Shown here in pieces: positions 34,584-42,520 of a stretch of 45,160 bases of DNA. The translations under genes were made by a program, and so were the position numbers. The notes beneath the pieces were generated by a model. The model saw only the letters and a program-made list of their open reading frames with translations, ran no database searches and was not told where the DNA came from. Source of the DNA: Levilactobacillus koreensis JCM 16448 (GTDB lineage: Bacteria > Bacillota > Bacilli > Lactobacillales > Lactobacillaceae); assembly GCF_001435525.1 (NCBI RefSeq), contig NZ_AZDP01000102.1, forward strand, positions 56,468 through 101,627. The letters are read 5' to 3'. Every line of letters starts with the position of its first letter. Position 1 is the stretch's first letter.

Positions 34584-36197
34584 TTACCGTGCGTGGTCTG
34601 GGGACAAAATCATTGGCCCGCGAACGGCACGTGGTAATTCGACCGTGATGCGGCGAATTACCACCGGCTGTGGTACCACAACGGGAACTGGCTTTGGTTT
34701 GGCTGCCAACATGTGCCAAATGGAATGCAGCAACAGAATGCAGACAAACATCAATGGGAAGCCAGCAATCGTCGAAACCGTTTGAACGGTCTTGAAACCA
34801 CCAACCATCACGATCCCGAAGGAGAAGATGATGAAGACAACGACCCAGATCATCCGGTTCCAGCGACTAGGTTCTTCGCCATCATCCAAGTTAAGACTGG
34901 TAAATGATGAGACGATGAAGGCGGAAGACGAAATCGTCGTCGCCAAGAAGATAAAACATGAGATACAGTACAAGGCTAAGATAATCATCTTAAATGGCAA
35001 CGTTGCAATCACCGTGGCGACCACGGCGGCTTGACCCTGCGTATTTAAGATGTGGACCAAGTTAACGGCCCCGGTCTGTTGTAGCCACAAGGAGTAACCC
35101 CCAAAGATGGCGTAGAAACTCATACAACCTAAGGCCCCATACGTTAACATCCCGACTAAGACCTGACGAATCGTCCGGCCCTTAGAGATTCGAGCGATGA
35201 ACAGTCCCATAACCGGCATGTAAGACAACCACCAGCCCCAGTAGAAAATCGTTTCCTGCTGAGCGGTACTATCCCCACCATTAGGCAAGGTGTTGGTCGA
35301 CATCGCAATAAACTTCTGCGCCATCAACCCAATACTATTTGTTTCAGAATTTAAAATATAAATCGTTGGTCCGATAATTAAAATGATAGCCAATAATCCT
35401 AGCGCCGTCCAGATGTGAGCGGAGCTTAAGCGGTTGATCCCACCATTCAGGCCATGGAAGACCGTGACGGCAAACAGGATAAACAGAATGATAAAGAGTT
35501 CAATTTTCAGCATTAAATTATCTTGAACACCGGTAAGCCGGCTAAGCACTTTGGAGATAATCGGAATTTCCATCCCAACGGATGATCCGATACCACCCAT
35601 GATTCCGAAGACGACCAAAAAGTCGACCACGTGACGGGCAACAACTTTCCCCGTGCTATCGCCTTGAAGACTGGTGATGGCGGCACTGACCCGTTGAACC
35701 TTAGCATGCTTAACGTACAAGACGTAGGCAATTGCAATCGTGGCCGGCGCAAACATCATCCACGCCATTGGCCCCCAGTTGAATTGGCCCAACATGTGAG
35801 CGGCACTGTACGCATTGCTAGAGAATGGCTTGAAACCAAACGCTGGATGCTGCAGGTACCGTAACGGATCGACAATCGACAGCATTAAGATACTGGCATC
35901 GATGGCCGTTGCGAACACCATGCTTCCCCACTGGAAGTTACTGTAGTGAGGCTTGTCATCGGGATCGCCTAATTTGACTTTCCCAAACTTACCAAATGCC
36001 AAATACATAAAAAATAAAAAGTTGACCACGTACACCATCATATATGCCCATGACATGCGAGTATCAATCCAGTTCAATATTGAACTTAGTGTGGCTTGCA
36101 GTTGACTCCCACCTAAGATAAATAGCAATGACGCGAGAATAAATAAAACGATGGTTGGCACGAATACTAACTTATCAATATTTTTACGCGCTAAAAT
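34584..36197 (-). CDS. BCCT-family betaine/carnitine/choline transporter
   Basis: A polytopic transporter of the BCCT family (537 residues from the start proposed here), importing quaternary ammonium osmolytes such as glycine betaine or carnitine. About twelve hydrophobic segments are present, and the BCCT signature is seen in YWGWWLSYMPVMGLFIARIS followed by KGRTIRQV (about residues 315-340). The first conventional start, GTG at 36161, has no ribosome binding site and would remove the usual N-terminal stretch. Upstream in frame, AGGAGGATTATTT is followed by ATT at 36197, encoding LARKNIDKLVFVPTIVLF, which fits the family N-terminus; I therefore propose an ATT start. A promoter and terminator-like hairpin lie in its leader. 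The C-terminal 50 residues are rich in Pro, Val and Arg. Substrate is uncertain. Confidence 0.87.
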   Translation of the reverse strand: MLARKNIDKLVFVPTIVLFILASLLFILGGSQLQATLSSILNWIDTRMSWAYMMVYVVNFLFFMYLAFGKFGKVKLGDPDDKPHYSNFQWGSMVFATAIDASILMLSIVDPLRYLQHPAFGFKPFSSNAYSAAHMLGQFNWGPMAWMMFAPATIAIAYVLYVKHAKVQRVSAAITSLQGDSTGKVVARHVVDFLVVFGIMGGIGSSVGMEIPIISKVLSRLTGVQDNLMLKIELFIILFILFAVTVFHGLNGGINRLSSAHIWTALGLLAIILIIGPTIYILNSETNSIGLMAQKFIAMSTNTLPNGGDSTAQQETIFYWGWWLSYMPVMGLFIARISKGRTIRQVLVGMLTYGALGCMSFYAIFGGYSLWLQQTGAVNLVHILNTQGQAAVVATVIATLPFKMIILALYCISCFIFLATTISSSAFIVSSFTSLNLDDGEEPSRWNRMIWVVVFIIFSFGIVMVGGFKTVQTVSTIAGFPLMFVCILLLHSIWHMLAAKPKPVPVVVPQPVVIRRITVELPRAVRGPMILSPDHAR

Positions 36198-36265
36198 AAA
36201 TAATCCTCCTCATTTGTTTCCTGAAAGCCAGGCTTCCAGCGGATGATGTCCGGTGAGATTGTACG

Positions 36266-36398
36266 AAAAAAGCGCTGTAGCTGGGGTCGTCATGCGAGCC
36301 ACCTGTACAGCGCTTAAACGTTAAATACAAATTGCCTTTGTCAATCTCTCTGAAACGATATCCAAAGTCTATTATACGCGGTCAGATTAATTAGTAAA
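36266..36398 (-). promoter_or_regulatory. Promoter and terminator-like leader of the BCCT gene
   Basis: On the minus strand TTTACT (36393-36398) and TATAAT (36371-36376) are 16 bases apart. About 50 bases beyond the expected start lies a strong hairpin (36270-36315) with AAGCGCTGTA/TACAGCGCTT, an inner GGCTCG/CGACCC stem, and six Ts. About 70 bases then remain before the ATT start. The order promoter, terminator, gene suggests attenuation or a riboswitch-like control, though the hairpin could also end read-through from the acetyltransferase gene upstream. Confidence 0.6.
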
Positions 36399-36506
36399 AT
36401 CTTGCGGATAGATAAGTTTTTTCTATTGGGAATAAAGCGGTTACACAGCCGATAACCATAGTAATCTAAGAATATGATTAGAATTTAAAATCAGGGTCGA
36501 TCACGG

Positions 36507-37115
36507 CTACTTTTTCAACTTATCCGGCCATTGTTCCCGTGCTTGTTGATCCCCAACCGAGCTGTTGTCGATCTGCTTAATAATGCGTGCAGGATTGCCG
36601 GCAATCACTACGTCGTCACCAAATGATTTAGTCACGACGGAACCAGCACCGACGACCACGTTATTGCCCAGGGTAACCCCAGGCAGGATGGTCACGCGAC
36701 CACCCAGCCAGGCATTGTCGCCGATAGTAATTGGCGCGCCCATTTCGACATCGTTGTTCCGCGCCATCGCATTCAGTGGGTGAACTGGCGTGTACAGACC
36801 AATGTTAGGGCCAAAGTAGCAGTGCTCCCCAATCGTGATTGGGCAGGTGTCAAGGAAGGTCATATCGTAGTTGCCGTAAAAATGGTCGCCGATATGAATA
36901 TTCCAGCCATAGTCAAACATGAAGCTGGCTTCAACGAAGAAGTCATCCCCCGTGTCCGTAATCAATTCCTTATAAGCGGCGTTACGCTGCTTGTTATCGT
37001 CCAACTGATTGGCTGCCTTAAGTTGCTTCCGCGCTAAAACTCGGCGGTCGATCAGTTCCTTATCAAATTGTTCGTAGGGCTGACCGGCTGTCATTTTTTC
37101 CCGTTCTGTTGCCAT
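36507..37115 (-). CDS. Maltose/galactoside O-acetyltransferase family protein
   Basis: A 202-residue left-handed beta-helix acetyltransferase that transfers an acetyl group from acetyl-CoA to a sugar. The N-terminal Mac domain (about residues 1-55: REKMTAGQPYEQFDKELIDR) and hexapeptide repeats (ITIGEHCYFGPNIGLYTPVH, APITIGDNAWLGGRVTILPG) are clear, as is the C-terminal VIAGNPARIIKQI. The catalytic His is likely the one in YTPVHPLNA. ATG 37115 is supported by AGAGGAGTGATTGATGAT; a GTG at 37127 would overlap this site. Single gene, between the BCCT leader and the truncated repeat A13. Physiological substrate unknown. Confidence 0.92.
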   Translation of the reverse strand: MATEREKMTAGQPYEQFDKELIDRRVLARKQLKAANQLDDNKQRNAAYKELITDTGDDFFVEASFMFDYGWNIHIGDHFYGNYDMTFLDTCPITIGEHCYFGPNIGLYTPVHPLNAMARNNDVEMGAPITIGDNAWLGGRVTILPGVTLGNNVVVGAGSVVTKSFGDDVVIAGNPARIIKQIDNSSVGDQQAREQWPDKLKK

Positions 37116-37167
37116 ATCATCAATCACTCCTCTTGCCCTTCATGATACCACACTGCCCAAAACGGAC

Positions 37168-37296
37168 TGGAACAGCGCTCGCATTACGGCTGCCGGGGAT
37201 TTCACCTGCTATGGGGCCGGTTCCAGCCTGAGAGTCAAGGCTTCCACCTCGACACAGCTAGCTGCATCCCTGACCGTCTCCGGCTCTGATCATTTT
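37168..37296 (-). repeat. Family A structured repeat, copy A13, internally deleted
   Basis: It keeps the gene-proximal block (CGCATTACGGCTGCCGGGGA), part of the third arm (CCGGTTCCAGCCTGA with GGCTTCCACC) and the distal block ending CCGTCTCCGGCTCTGATC. Hairpins 1 and 2 are missing. The distal end lies 6 bases from the stop codon of the degenerate ATPase gene, suggesting an event at this point. Confidence 0.78.
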
Positions 37297-37301
37297 TTCT
37301 C

Positions 37302-38117
37302 CTACAACTTTTTCCTAGTAGAGACATAAAGTGTGCTACCAATCAACTGTTTAGTTACCTTCAGATTGACGCTACCCCAACCGGTTTTAATAATCTGCTT
37401 ACCCTCTGCTCTGTTTAAATGTGGTACTGCTATCGTTGCCAATCGACTTCTCAATGACTGAACATCATTCCAAAGTTCCTTAGCCGTTTTGGCAATACCG
37501 ATAAAGACAATTTTGGCATACGAATTTTCGTAATTAATAGCATCATCTGACATGTTCTTCGCCATTTCTGCCAATCTTACTCTGAGGCTATCAGCATCAT
37601 TTGATAGATTTTCCATGTCATCAACAATCAGAACTATATTACGCCTGAACAGCACTTCTTCAATAATCACGAAATCATCGACGCCCCTGTATTGTTCAGT
37701 GATAGTTTGATTTATGCTTTGACTCTGCAACTCGGATCTTAAAGAAAACCAACACAGGTCCTCTTTGAACTCAACACCGTCTTCGTTAATCTGAACTCTA
37801 CTTAAATGCAATTTACCAACCACATCCGTAGTAAAACTCTCCATCGTCGTTTTACTGCTCATAGTGACCCGAACACTTTTAGTACCATGAGATTTCTCTA
37901 GCATCTTTAAGTAGTCCAAGACCACATTTGTCCTTTCAACCCCAATTGGCCCATAAACCAGCACTTGTCTTCCTCGCTGAGAAAATTCGCGCATAATTAT
38001 TCTGTCCAATTTGCGGTCCAAATTACCTCGGTCAACATAATTTTTAACAACGGACATACTTGACGTAAATCCATTATTTAATGCATCCGTAGCATCTTCA
38101 TTCCGACTCCAAACCAT
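37302..38117 (-). CDS. Degenerate, probably truncated P-loop ATPase-like protein
   Basis: A 271-residue protein with an AAA/STAND-like N-terminal layout: an RKLDRIIMREFSQRG-like helix (about residues 34-48), a P-loop region LVYGPIGVERTNVVLDYLKM (about 53-72), and a Walker B-like NIVLIVDDMENL (about 158-169). The Walker A lysine is lost: GxxGxGKT reads GPIGVERT, so ATP binding or hydrolysis is doubtful. No C-terminal effector domain follows; the frame stops next to repeat A13, suggesting truncation. The gene is clearly more AT-rich than its neighbours, a sign of horizontal transfer. ATG 38117 has AAGGTGGCATACTT upstream. It may be a remnant of a mobile or defence-related gene; I cannot name the family with confidence. 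Confidence 0.6.
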   Translation of the reverse strand: MVWSRNEDATDALNNGFTSSMSVVKNYVDRGNLDRKLDRIIMREFSQRGRQVLVYGPIGVERTNVVLDYLKMLEKSHGTKSVRVTMSSKTTMESFTTDVVGKLHLSRVQINEDGVEFKEDLCWFSLRSELQSQSINQTITEQYRGVDDFVIIEEVLFRRNIVLIVDDMENLSNDADSLRVRLAEMAKNMSDDAINYENSYAKIVFIGIAKTAKELWNDVQSLRSRLATIAVPHLNRAEGKQIIKTGWGSVNLKVTKQLIGSTLYVSTRKKL

Positions 38118-38241
38118 AAGTATGCCACCTTCACCATTTTCTTTGACTATATGTCATACGCTCAAATTTGGCATTATCTTCTGCACTTAAACGTTAATCA
38201 AAACCAAAAATCATTCAATAATTGAGACTCTTCTCCAAATA

Positions 38242-38273
38242 AAAAAGGTCGTGACCATTCCCAGTCACAACCT
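38242..38273 (-). terminator. Rho-independent terminator of the VOC gene
   Basis: On the minus strand AGGTTGTGAC pairs with GTCACGACCT, followed by six Ts. Confidence 0.85.
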
Positions 38274-38310
38274 CCGCTTTAATCCAAATATAACTATGCA
38301 CTAGGTCTCA

Positions 38311-38772
38311 CTAGTCTTCAGCTGACGCGGGTTGGTTTGGCATGGTTTGTTCCCGTAAAATCCAGGTAATACCATACGCATCAACAATTTGCCCCATCTT
38401 GCCACCAGTTACCTTGGAGAAGGGACTGATGACCTTGACGTCTGACTTAACCAACCGCTGGTAAAGCGTATCGAGTGCTTTAACACTAGCACTGTCATCT
38501 TCATCCACCGTCAACATCAACGAGATCAACGTTGACGAGGTGGGCTGACCCATTAAAGCATCCGCACATTGAACATCTAAGCCCAAAATACGAAAACCAC
38601 CATTCATGGTCATTTGGTCCAGATCCACCGTTGGTTCCAACCCAAACTGTTCGACCTCCGTGGCCGTTGGGCTAACCCGATAAACATCGGTCGCACCAAA
38701 GACACTTTGATAATAGGCAATGGCCTCTTTGGCATTTTCAAACTCCAGATATGGAATTAATTTTGCTTGCAT
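38311..38772 (-). CDS. VOC/PhnB-like glyoxalase-fold protein
   Basis: A 153-residue protein of the vicinal oxygen chelate fold, PhnB-like subgroup. The N-terminus MQAKLIPYLEFENAKEAIAY with YYQSVFGATDVYRV and the C-terminal GGKMGQIVDAYGITWIL are typical. Members include isomerases, antibiotic-binding proteins and many of unknown role; here no specific function can be given. ATG 38772 fits the family N-terminus; an in-frame ATG at 38787 also exists, and neither has a strong ribosome binding site (GGGG is 7-10 bases upstream). Followed by a good terminator. Confidence 0.85.
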   Translation of the reverse strand: MQAKLIPYLEFENAKEAIAYYQSVFGATDVYRVSPTATEVEQFGLEPTVDLDQMTMNGGFRILGLDVQCADALMGQPTSSTLISLMLTVDEDDSASVKALDTLYQRLVKSDVKVISPFSKVTGGKMGQIVDAYGITWILREQTMPNQPASAED

Positions 38773-38890
38773 GATTCGGTACCCCATTTACTTACTATTT
38801 TTTAAGATGTGTTTGGCTAGCCCCTAGCTGACGGGTACTAGTCCCCCCAATTAGATGACCCACAGGTAAAATCTAGGTCTCATTATACCC

Positions 38891-39742
38891 TTAATTATCA
38901 TCAAGCGGTAGGTTTCGGAGACTCCGGGCAATATCAGCCACTGATTGATCCGTATCCGCCTGATGTTGCATCTTTGGTGCACTGGATGCCGCCAAAGGCT
39001 GTGTTGGCGCGGTTCTTGTCGTCTTTACTGGCCGACTGTTTCCCTGATGCATGCCATCCATTGTTTCATTCAGTAAATGGTCGACAAAGACATTTCCCTG
39101 ATTGGTCGCATGGCCCTTCGTCCACTGATAAGTCAAGTGGCTGAATTGTGGCAACAGCCGATCGACATCTTGCCAGAGTTCCGCGTTAACTAGCGGTCCG
39201 GCACTACGTTTCCAGCCACGACGTTTCCAACCTGCCAGCCACCCCTTAGTGATGGCATTCAGTACGTATTGGGAGTCCAAAACGAATTGGATTCCGGCCT
39301 GCGTTTGTCCTAAATCCACCAAACGTTGCAATGCATTACGAAAGGCCATAATTTCCATCCGATTATTGGTCGCGCCAAATTCACCAGCGGAACCCGTCAC
39401 GGCCTGCTCTGGCAACTCAATACGGTACGCCCAGGCGGCCTTGTCGACTGAACGCACGTGACCACCAGCAACGTTTCCCGTATTACGTGACCCACCATCC
39501 GTATAAACCGTGATGGTTGGCGTCACGGTTGCTGTCCGTTCAGTTGTCCAAGCAGCGGCTTTTTTTACTGATTTTGCCGGGCTAGTCACCTTGGCCGTCA
39601 TGAACGCCTTCGCACCCGCCTCCGTCGTAAAACTTTTGTACTGTGCACCTGAAAAGCCACTAACCTGTTTTTGTGTTTCCGGCCAAGTCCGATAAATTCC
39701 CGGTTGCCGGCCCCGCCGAACCGCGTAGTATTTCTGTGCCAA
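38891..39742 (-). CDS. Ribonuclease HI with N-terminal viroplasmin-like domain
   Basis: A 283-residue ribonuclease HI that degrades RNA in RNA:DNA hybrids. The N-terminal segment (about residues 1-50: KYYAVRRGRQPGIYRTWPET then FSGAQYKSF) is the caulimovirus viroplasmin-type hybrid-binding domain. The RNase H domain (about 90-230) has the catalytic set: Asp in TVYTDGGSRN, Glu in NNRMEIMAFRNA, Asp in FVLDSQYVL and Asp in NVFVDHLLN. A low-complexity tail of about 50 residues follows. The start is TTG 39742 (AAGCGGGGATACAT upstream), which fits homologues beginning with AQKYYAVR; the longer frame to 39859 has no support. Confidence 0.93.
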   Translation of the reverse strand: MAQKYYAVRRGRQPGIYRTWPETQKQVSGFSGAQYKSFTTEAGAKAFMTAKVTSPAKSVKKAAAWTTERTATVTPTITVYTDGGSRNTGNVAGGHVRSVDKAAWAYRIELPEQAVTGSAGEFGATNNRMEIMAFRNALQRLVDLGQTQAGIQFVLDSQYVLNAITKGWLAGWKRRGWKRSAGPLVNAELWQDVDRLLPQFSHLTYQWTKGHATNQGNVFVDHLLNETMDGMHQGNSRPVKTTRTAPTQPLAASSAPKMQHQADTDQSVADIARSLRNLPLDDN

Positions 39743-40017
39743 ATGTATCCCCGCTTTCGAACTAATGTATGCTAGTTTACCATACTTTATCCCGATACTG
39801 TCCATATCCACCATTACCACATTTGTGTACCCGTTACCATTCCAATTCCCCCTAGACAATCTTTTTTCGGTAGTTGACCGTCAGAACCGCAAATTTGCCT
39901 AAAATTTAAAGGGTAAATTGTTTCCATAACTTTTAGATTATGCTAACCTAGTAAGTGTGAATACTGGCCGGAGACTGTCATTTTCACTTATTTTTTCAAT
40001 CTTTGAGGGGGTTTTTT

Positions 40018-40485
40018 ATGAAGAATCCGATTCGCGCAACCATTATTTCCGTCGACCAAGCCCGTGCCATGTTGAAAGACCAGCACGAACAACGCGACGA
40101 ACGTTTTCCACAACTCGCCATCTCCGGTCAATACATCTTACCAGACTACCGGCTAACCCGTAAACGGGAGGCCTTCAAGATTCGGAAACATACTTTTTTA
40201 AAGCGCCACTTCCGATCTTATGTGGCCTTTGACTCCGACAACGGTCAAACGCTGTGGATTCACAATTTCCCTAGCCTTTCCGAGGCATGCTTCTGGTTAA
40301 ACACCGGCCTAAAGCCTGGTGATACCGATTCCGCCAAGTCCTACCAAGATTGGAAAGGCGAACACGCCGACGAAATCGAGGTCTTGAAAGAACAGCTACG
40401 TACACAACACAAGGAAAAGAAACAACCCGCTGCGCCGAAGCCGTTAACCGTAGCCGCCGTCAAGAAAGCACATGCTAAAAAATAA
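40018..40485 (+). CDS. Basic hypothetical protein
   Basis: A 155-residue, strongly basic soluble protein. The central segment (DYRLTRKREAFKIRKHTFLK) and the C-terminal tail, rich in Lys and Ala (AAPKPLTVAAVKKAHAKK), suggest nucleic acid association; the middle has TLWIHNFPSLSEACFWLN. I do not recognise the family. ATG 40018 follows GAGGGGGTTTTTT, a usable ribosome binding site. Divergent from the RNase HI gene and closed by its own terminator. Confidence 0.75.
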   Translation: MKNPIRATIISVDQARAMLKDQHEQRDERFPQLAISGQYILPDYRLTRKREAFKIRKHTFLKRHFRSYVAFDSDNGQTLWIHNFPSLSEACFWLNTGLKPGDTDSAKSYQDWKGEHADEIEVLKEQLRTQHKEKKQPAAPKPLTVAAVKKAHAKK

Positions 40486-40496
40486 TTTCATCAAAT

Positions 40497-40534
40497 AAGC
40501 GCCTCGGTAAAATTCTACCGCAGCGCTTTTCGTT
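40497..40534. terminator. Terminator between convergent genes
   Basis: AAGCGCCTCGGTA pairs with TACCGCAGCGCTT, with Ts after it (TTTTCG). It serves the basic protein gene and perhaps codA from the other side. Confidence 0.78.
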
Positions 40535-40556
40535 TGCTTGAATTTTAACTGACCAA

Positions 40557-41792
40557 TTACAGATTCATATGAACTTGCTTAGGGTCCGTCTTCACGATGG
40601 TCTTACCATGATGAATGGAGTAGAGCACTTCTGAACGTTGATTCAAGGCGTCGTAGAAGTTATCGTTATTCATGATGACTAAGTTGGCTGGCTTGCCGAC
40701 TTCGATGCCATAGTGGTCGGTCACATGCATCGCCTTGGCCCCGTGGGTCGTGACGAATTGGTAAGAATTCATAATGTCATCGTAGCCCATCATTTGGGTC
40801 ACGTGAATCCCCATGTGGAGGGAATCCAACATGTTCCCATCACCCATTGGGTACCAAGGGTCCTTAATGTCGTCTTCACCAAAGGCAACGTTAACCCCGG
40901 CAGCGTTCAACTCCTTAACCCGCGTTAAGCCCCGACGCTTTGGATAAGTGTCGAAACGGCCACCCAAGTGGGTATTGATCAGGGGGTTAGAAATCATGTT
41001 GATGTGCGACATTTGTAGCAAGCGCATCAATTTGTAAGCATAAGCGTTATTGTATGAACCCATCGCCGTGGTATGGCTAGCCGTGACTTGGTCGCCCAAA
41101 CCGGTTTCCAGCGCCAATGTAGCTAGCGTTTCCAGGCCACGAGAAGCTGGGTCATCGATTTCGTCACAGTGGGCGTCAACAAGCTTGCCGTACTTCTGCG
41201 CCAATTCAACGGCGAAGTGGAGTGATTCCACACTGTATTCACGGGTAAATTCAAAATGCGGAATGGCCCCAATAACGTCGACACCTAATTTAGCCGCCTG
41301 CTCCATCAATTCCTTACCGTGGGGGAAGGATAAGATTCCTTCTTGAGGGAACGCAACCAGTTGCAGTTCGATAAAGTCTTTGACCTCATCACGAACTTCA
41401 ATCAACGCCTTAAGCGCCGTCAGACTAGGATCAGTGACATCCACGTGTGACCGTACGAATTGGATACCATTGGCTGCTTGGCGTTCCAGTGCCATCCGGG
41501 CCCGCGTCTTGACGTCTTCAATACTCAACGTCTTCTTCCGCTCGGACCAGATTCGAATTCCGTCAAATAACGTTCCCGATTGATTCCATTCCGGATCCCC
41601 AGCCGTCATGGTACTGTCCAAATGAACATGTGGATCAACGAATGGTGGGATAATCAGTTTGTTCTGAGCATCGATGACCTCTTCGTTATCTTGGGGCGTT
41701 AAATGGTCAGCAATAGCTGTAAATTTGCCATCCTCGATTCGAATATCTTGTGGTTGCTTGGCGTTTTCAATACGTCCTTGTTGAATTAACAT
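40557..41792 (-). CDS. codA: Cytosine deaminase
   Basis: A 411-residue amidohydrolase converting cytosine to uracil and ammonia in pyrimidine salvage. Metal ligands and catalytic residues are visible in DPHVHLDSTM (about residues 58-67), VDAHCDEIDDP (about 205-215), SHTTAMGSYN (about 243-252) and FGEDDIKDPWYPMGDGNML (about 310-328), the last being typical for CodA. ATG 41792 is preceded by AGGAGGAAAGTACGC; the longer frame to 41831 is not supported. It follows a small membrane protein gene by 35 bases on the same strand, probably as an operon. No codB-type permease is adjacent. Confidence 0.95.
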   Translation of the reverse strand: MLIQQGRIENAKQPQDIRIEDGKFTAIADHLTPQDNEEVIDAQNKLIIPPFVDPHVHLDSTMTAGDPEWNQSGTLFDGIRIWSERKKTLSIEDVKTRARMALERQAANGIQFVRSHVDVTDPSLTALKALIEVRDEVKDFIELQLVAFPQEGILSFPHGKELMEQAAKLGVDVIGAIPHFEFTREYSVESLHFAVELAQKYGKLVDAHCDEIDDPASRGLETLATLALETGLGDQVTASHTTAMGSYNNAYAYKLMRLLQMSHINMISNPLINTHLGGRFDTYPKRRGLTRVKELNAAGVNVAFGEDDIKDPWYPMGDGNMLDSLHMGIHVTQMMGYDDIMNSYQFVTTHGAKAMHVTDHYGIEVGKPANLVIMNNDNFYDALNQRSEVLYSIHHGKTIVKTDPKQVHMNL

Positions 41793-41827
41793 GCGTACTT
41801 TCCTCCTGATCGATTTAACGAACATTT

Positions 41828-42124
41828 TCAATAAAAACCGGAGATTGTCAATCCCAGCAGTAACAGTGTGCTATCAGTGATTATTCCAATCGTAGCGGCA
41901 ATCGCAACCACCGTTGTTGGTATCAGACACCACCATGGCCCCCGGCGTGCAGAACGAACAATCCCTATTAAGCTTATCACAGTTAGTGCTAATCCGAACG
42001 TTAAAGTCAGTGGTTCGTTGGGAAAGTGACGATACAGCACACCCACCGACCCCATTACGGCAACCCAACTGGCGATGATTCCGGCAGCACACCAGCTCAA
42101 TGGCCGGACAATTTCTGTTCTCAT
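41828..42124 (-). CDS. Small four-helix membrane protein upstream of codA
   Basis: A 98-residue protein with about four hydrophobic segments (CAAGIIASWVAVMGSVGVLY; LTFGLALTVISLIGIV; LIPTTVVAIAATIGII; LLLLGLTISGFY) joined by short charged loops. It has no recognised motif. ATG 42124 follows AGGAGGGGATTGCC. It probably shares a transcript with codA. Too small to be the cytosine permease on its own, so function is unknown. Confidence 0.7.
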   Translation of the reverse strand: MRTEIVRPLSWCAAGIIASWVAVMGSVGVLYRHFPNEPLTLTFGLALTVISLIGIVRSARRGPWWCLIPTTVVAIAATIGIITDSTLLLLGLTISGFY

Positions 42125-42520
42125 GGCAATCCCCTCCTCTGAAATGACTGTACACTTGACAACCTGGTTATACCGCCACCTTACCGACCCCAAGTGGCAT
42201 GACACGCCTGCGTTCCTATCAACACTTGATACGGTGTTAGCCCAGCAAGTGATATTGGATCAATCTAGCTTACATGACCTCAAGTTGAGATAAGACCGAT
42301 TTTTCAATCCACAACGTCATTTACAGCGATTGACCCCCTTGATAGGCACGCCATAATCAGTCGCACAAGTTTGTTTGTCAACATCGCAAATCCCTTATTC
42401 CGCATGGCTTAAGGGCGTAAGTCAGTATAACAAAATTTATACCCGATATCGTTGGCCTTTACCTAGTCACTTATGCTATGCTGAGGCTGTTCTAAATTTA
42501 AAGCGGAGGTTCGATGACTC
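42125..42520. other. Intergenic region between divergent codA and thiD units
   Basis: About 400 bases without a convincing gene. It should contain both divergent promoters. The stretch TTTACCTAGTCACTTATGCT with TATGCT is a weak candidate for the kinase gene. Confidence 0.45.

Noticed and set aside
36266-36364. Known riboswitch in the BCCT leader
   Set aside because: I compared it mentally with SAM, preQ1 and T-box patterns and saw no match; only an attenuator-like hairpin is supported.
42075-42293. 72-codon plus-strand frame upstream of the kinase gene
   Set aside because: It overlaps the small membrane protein gene on the other strand, lacks a ribosome binding site and shows no domain.
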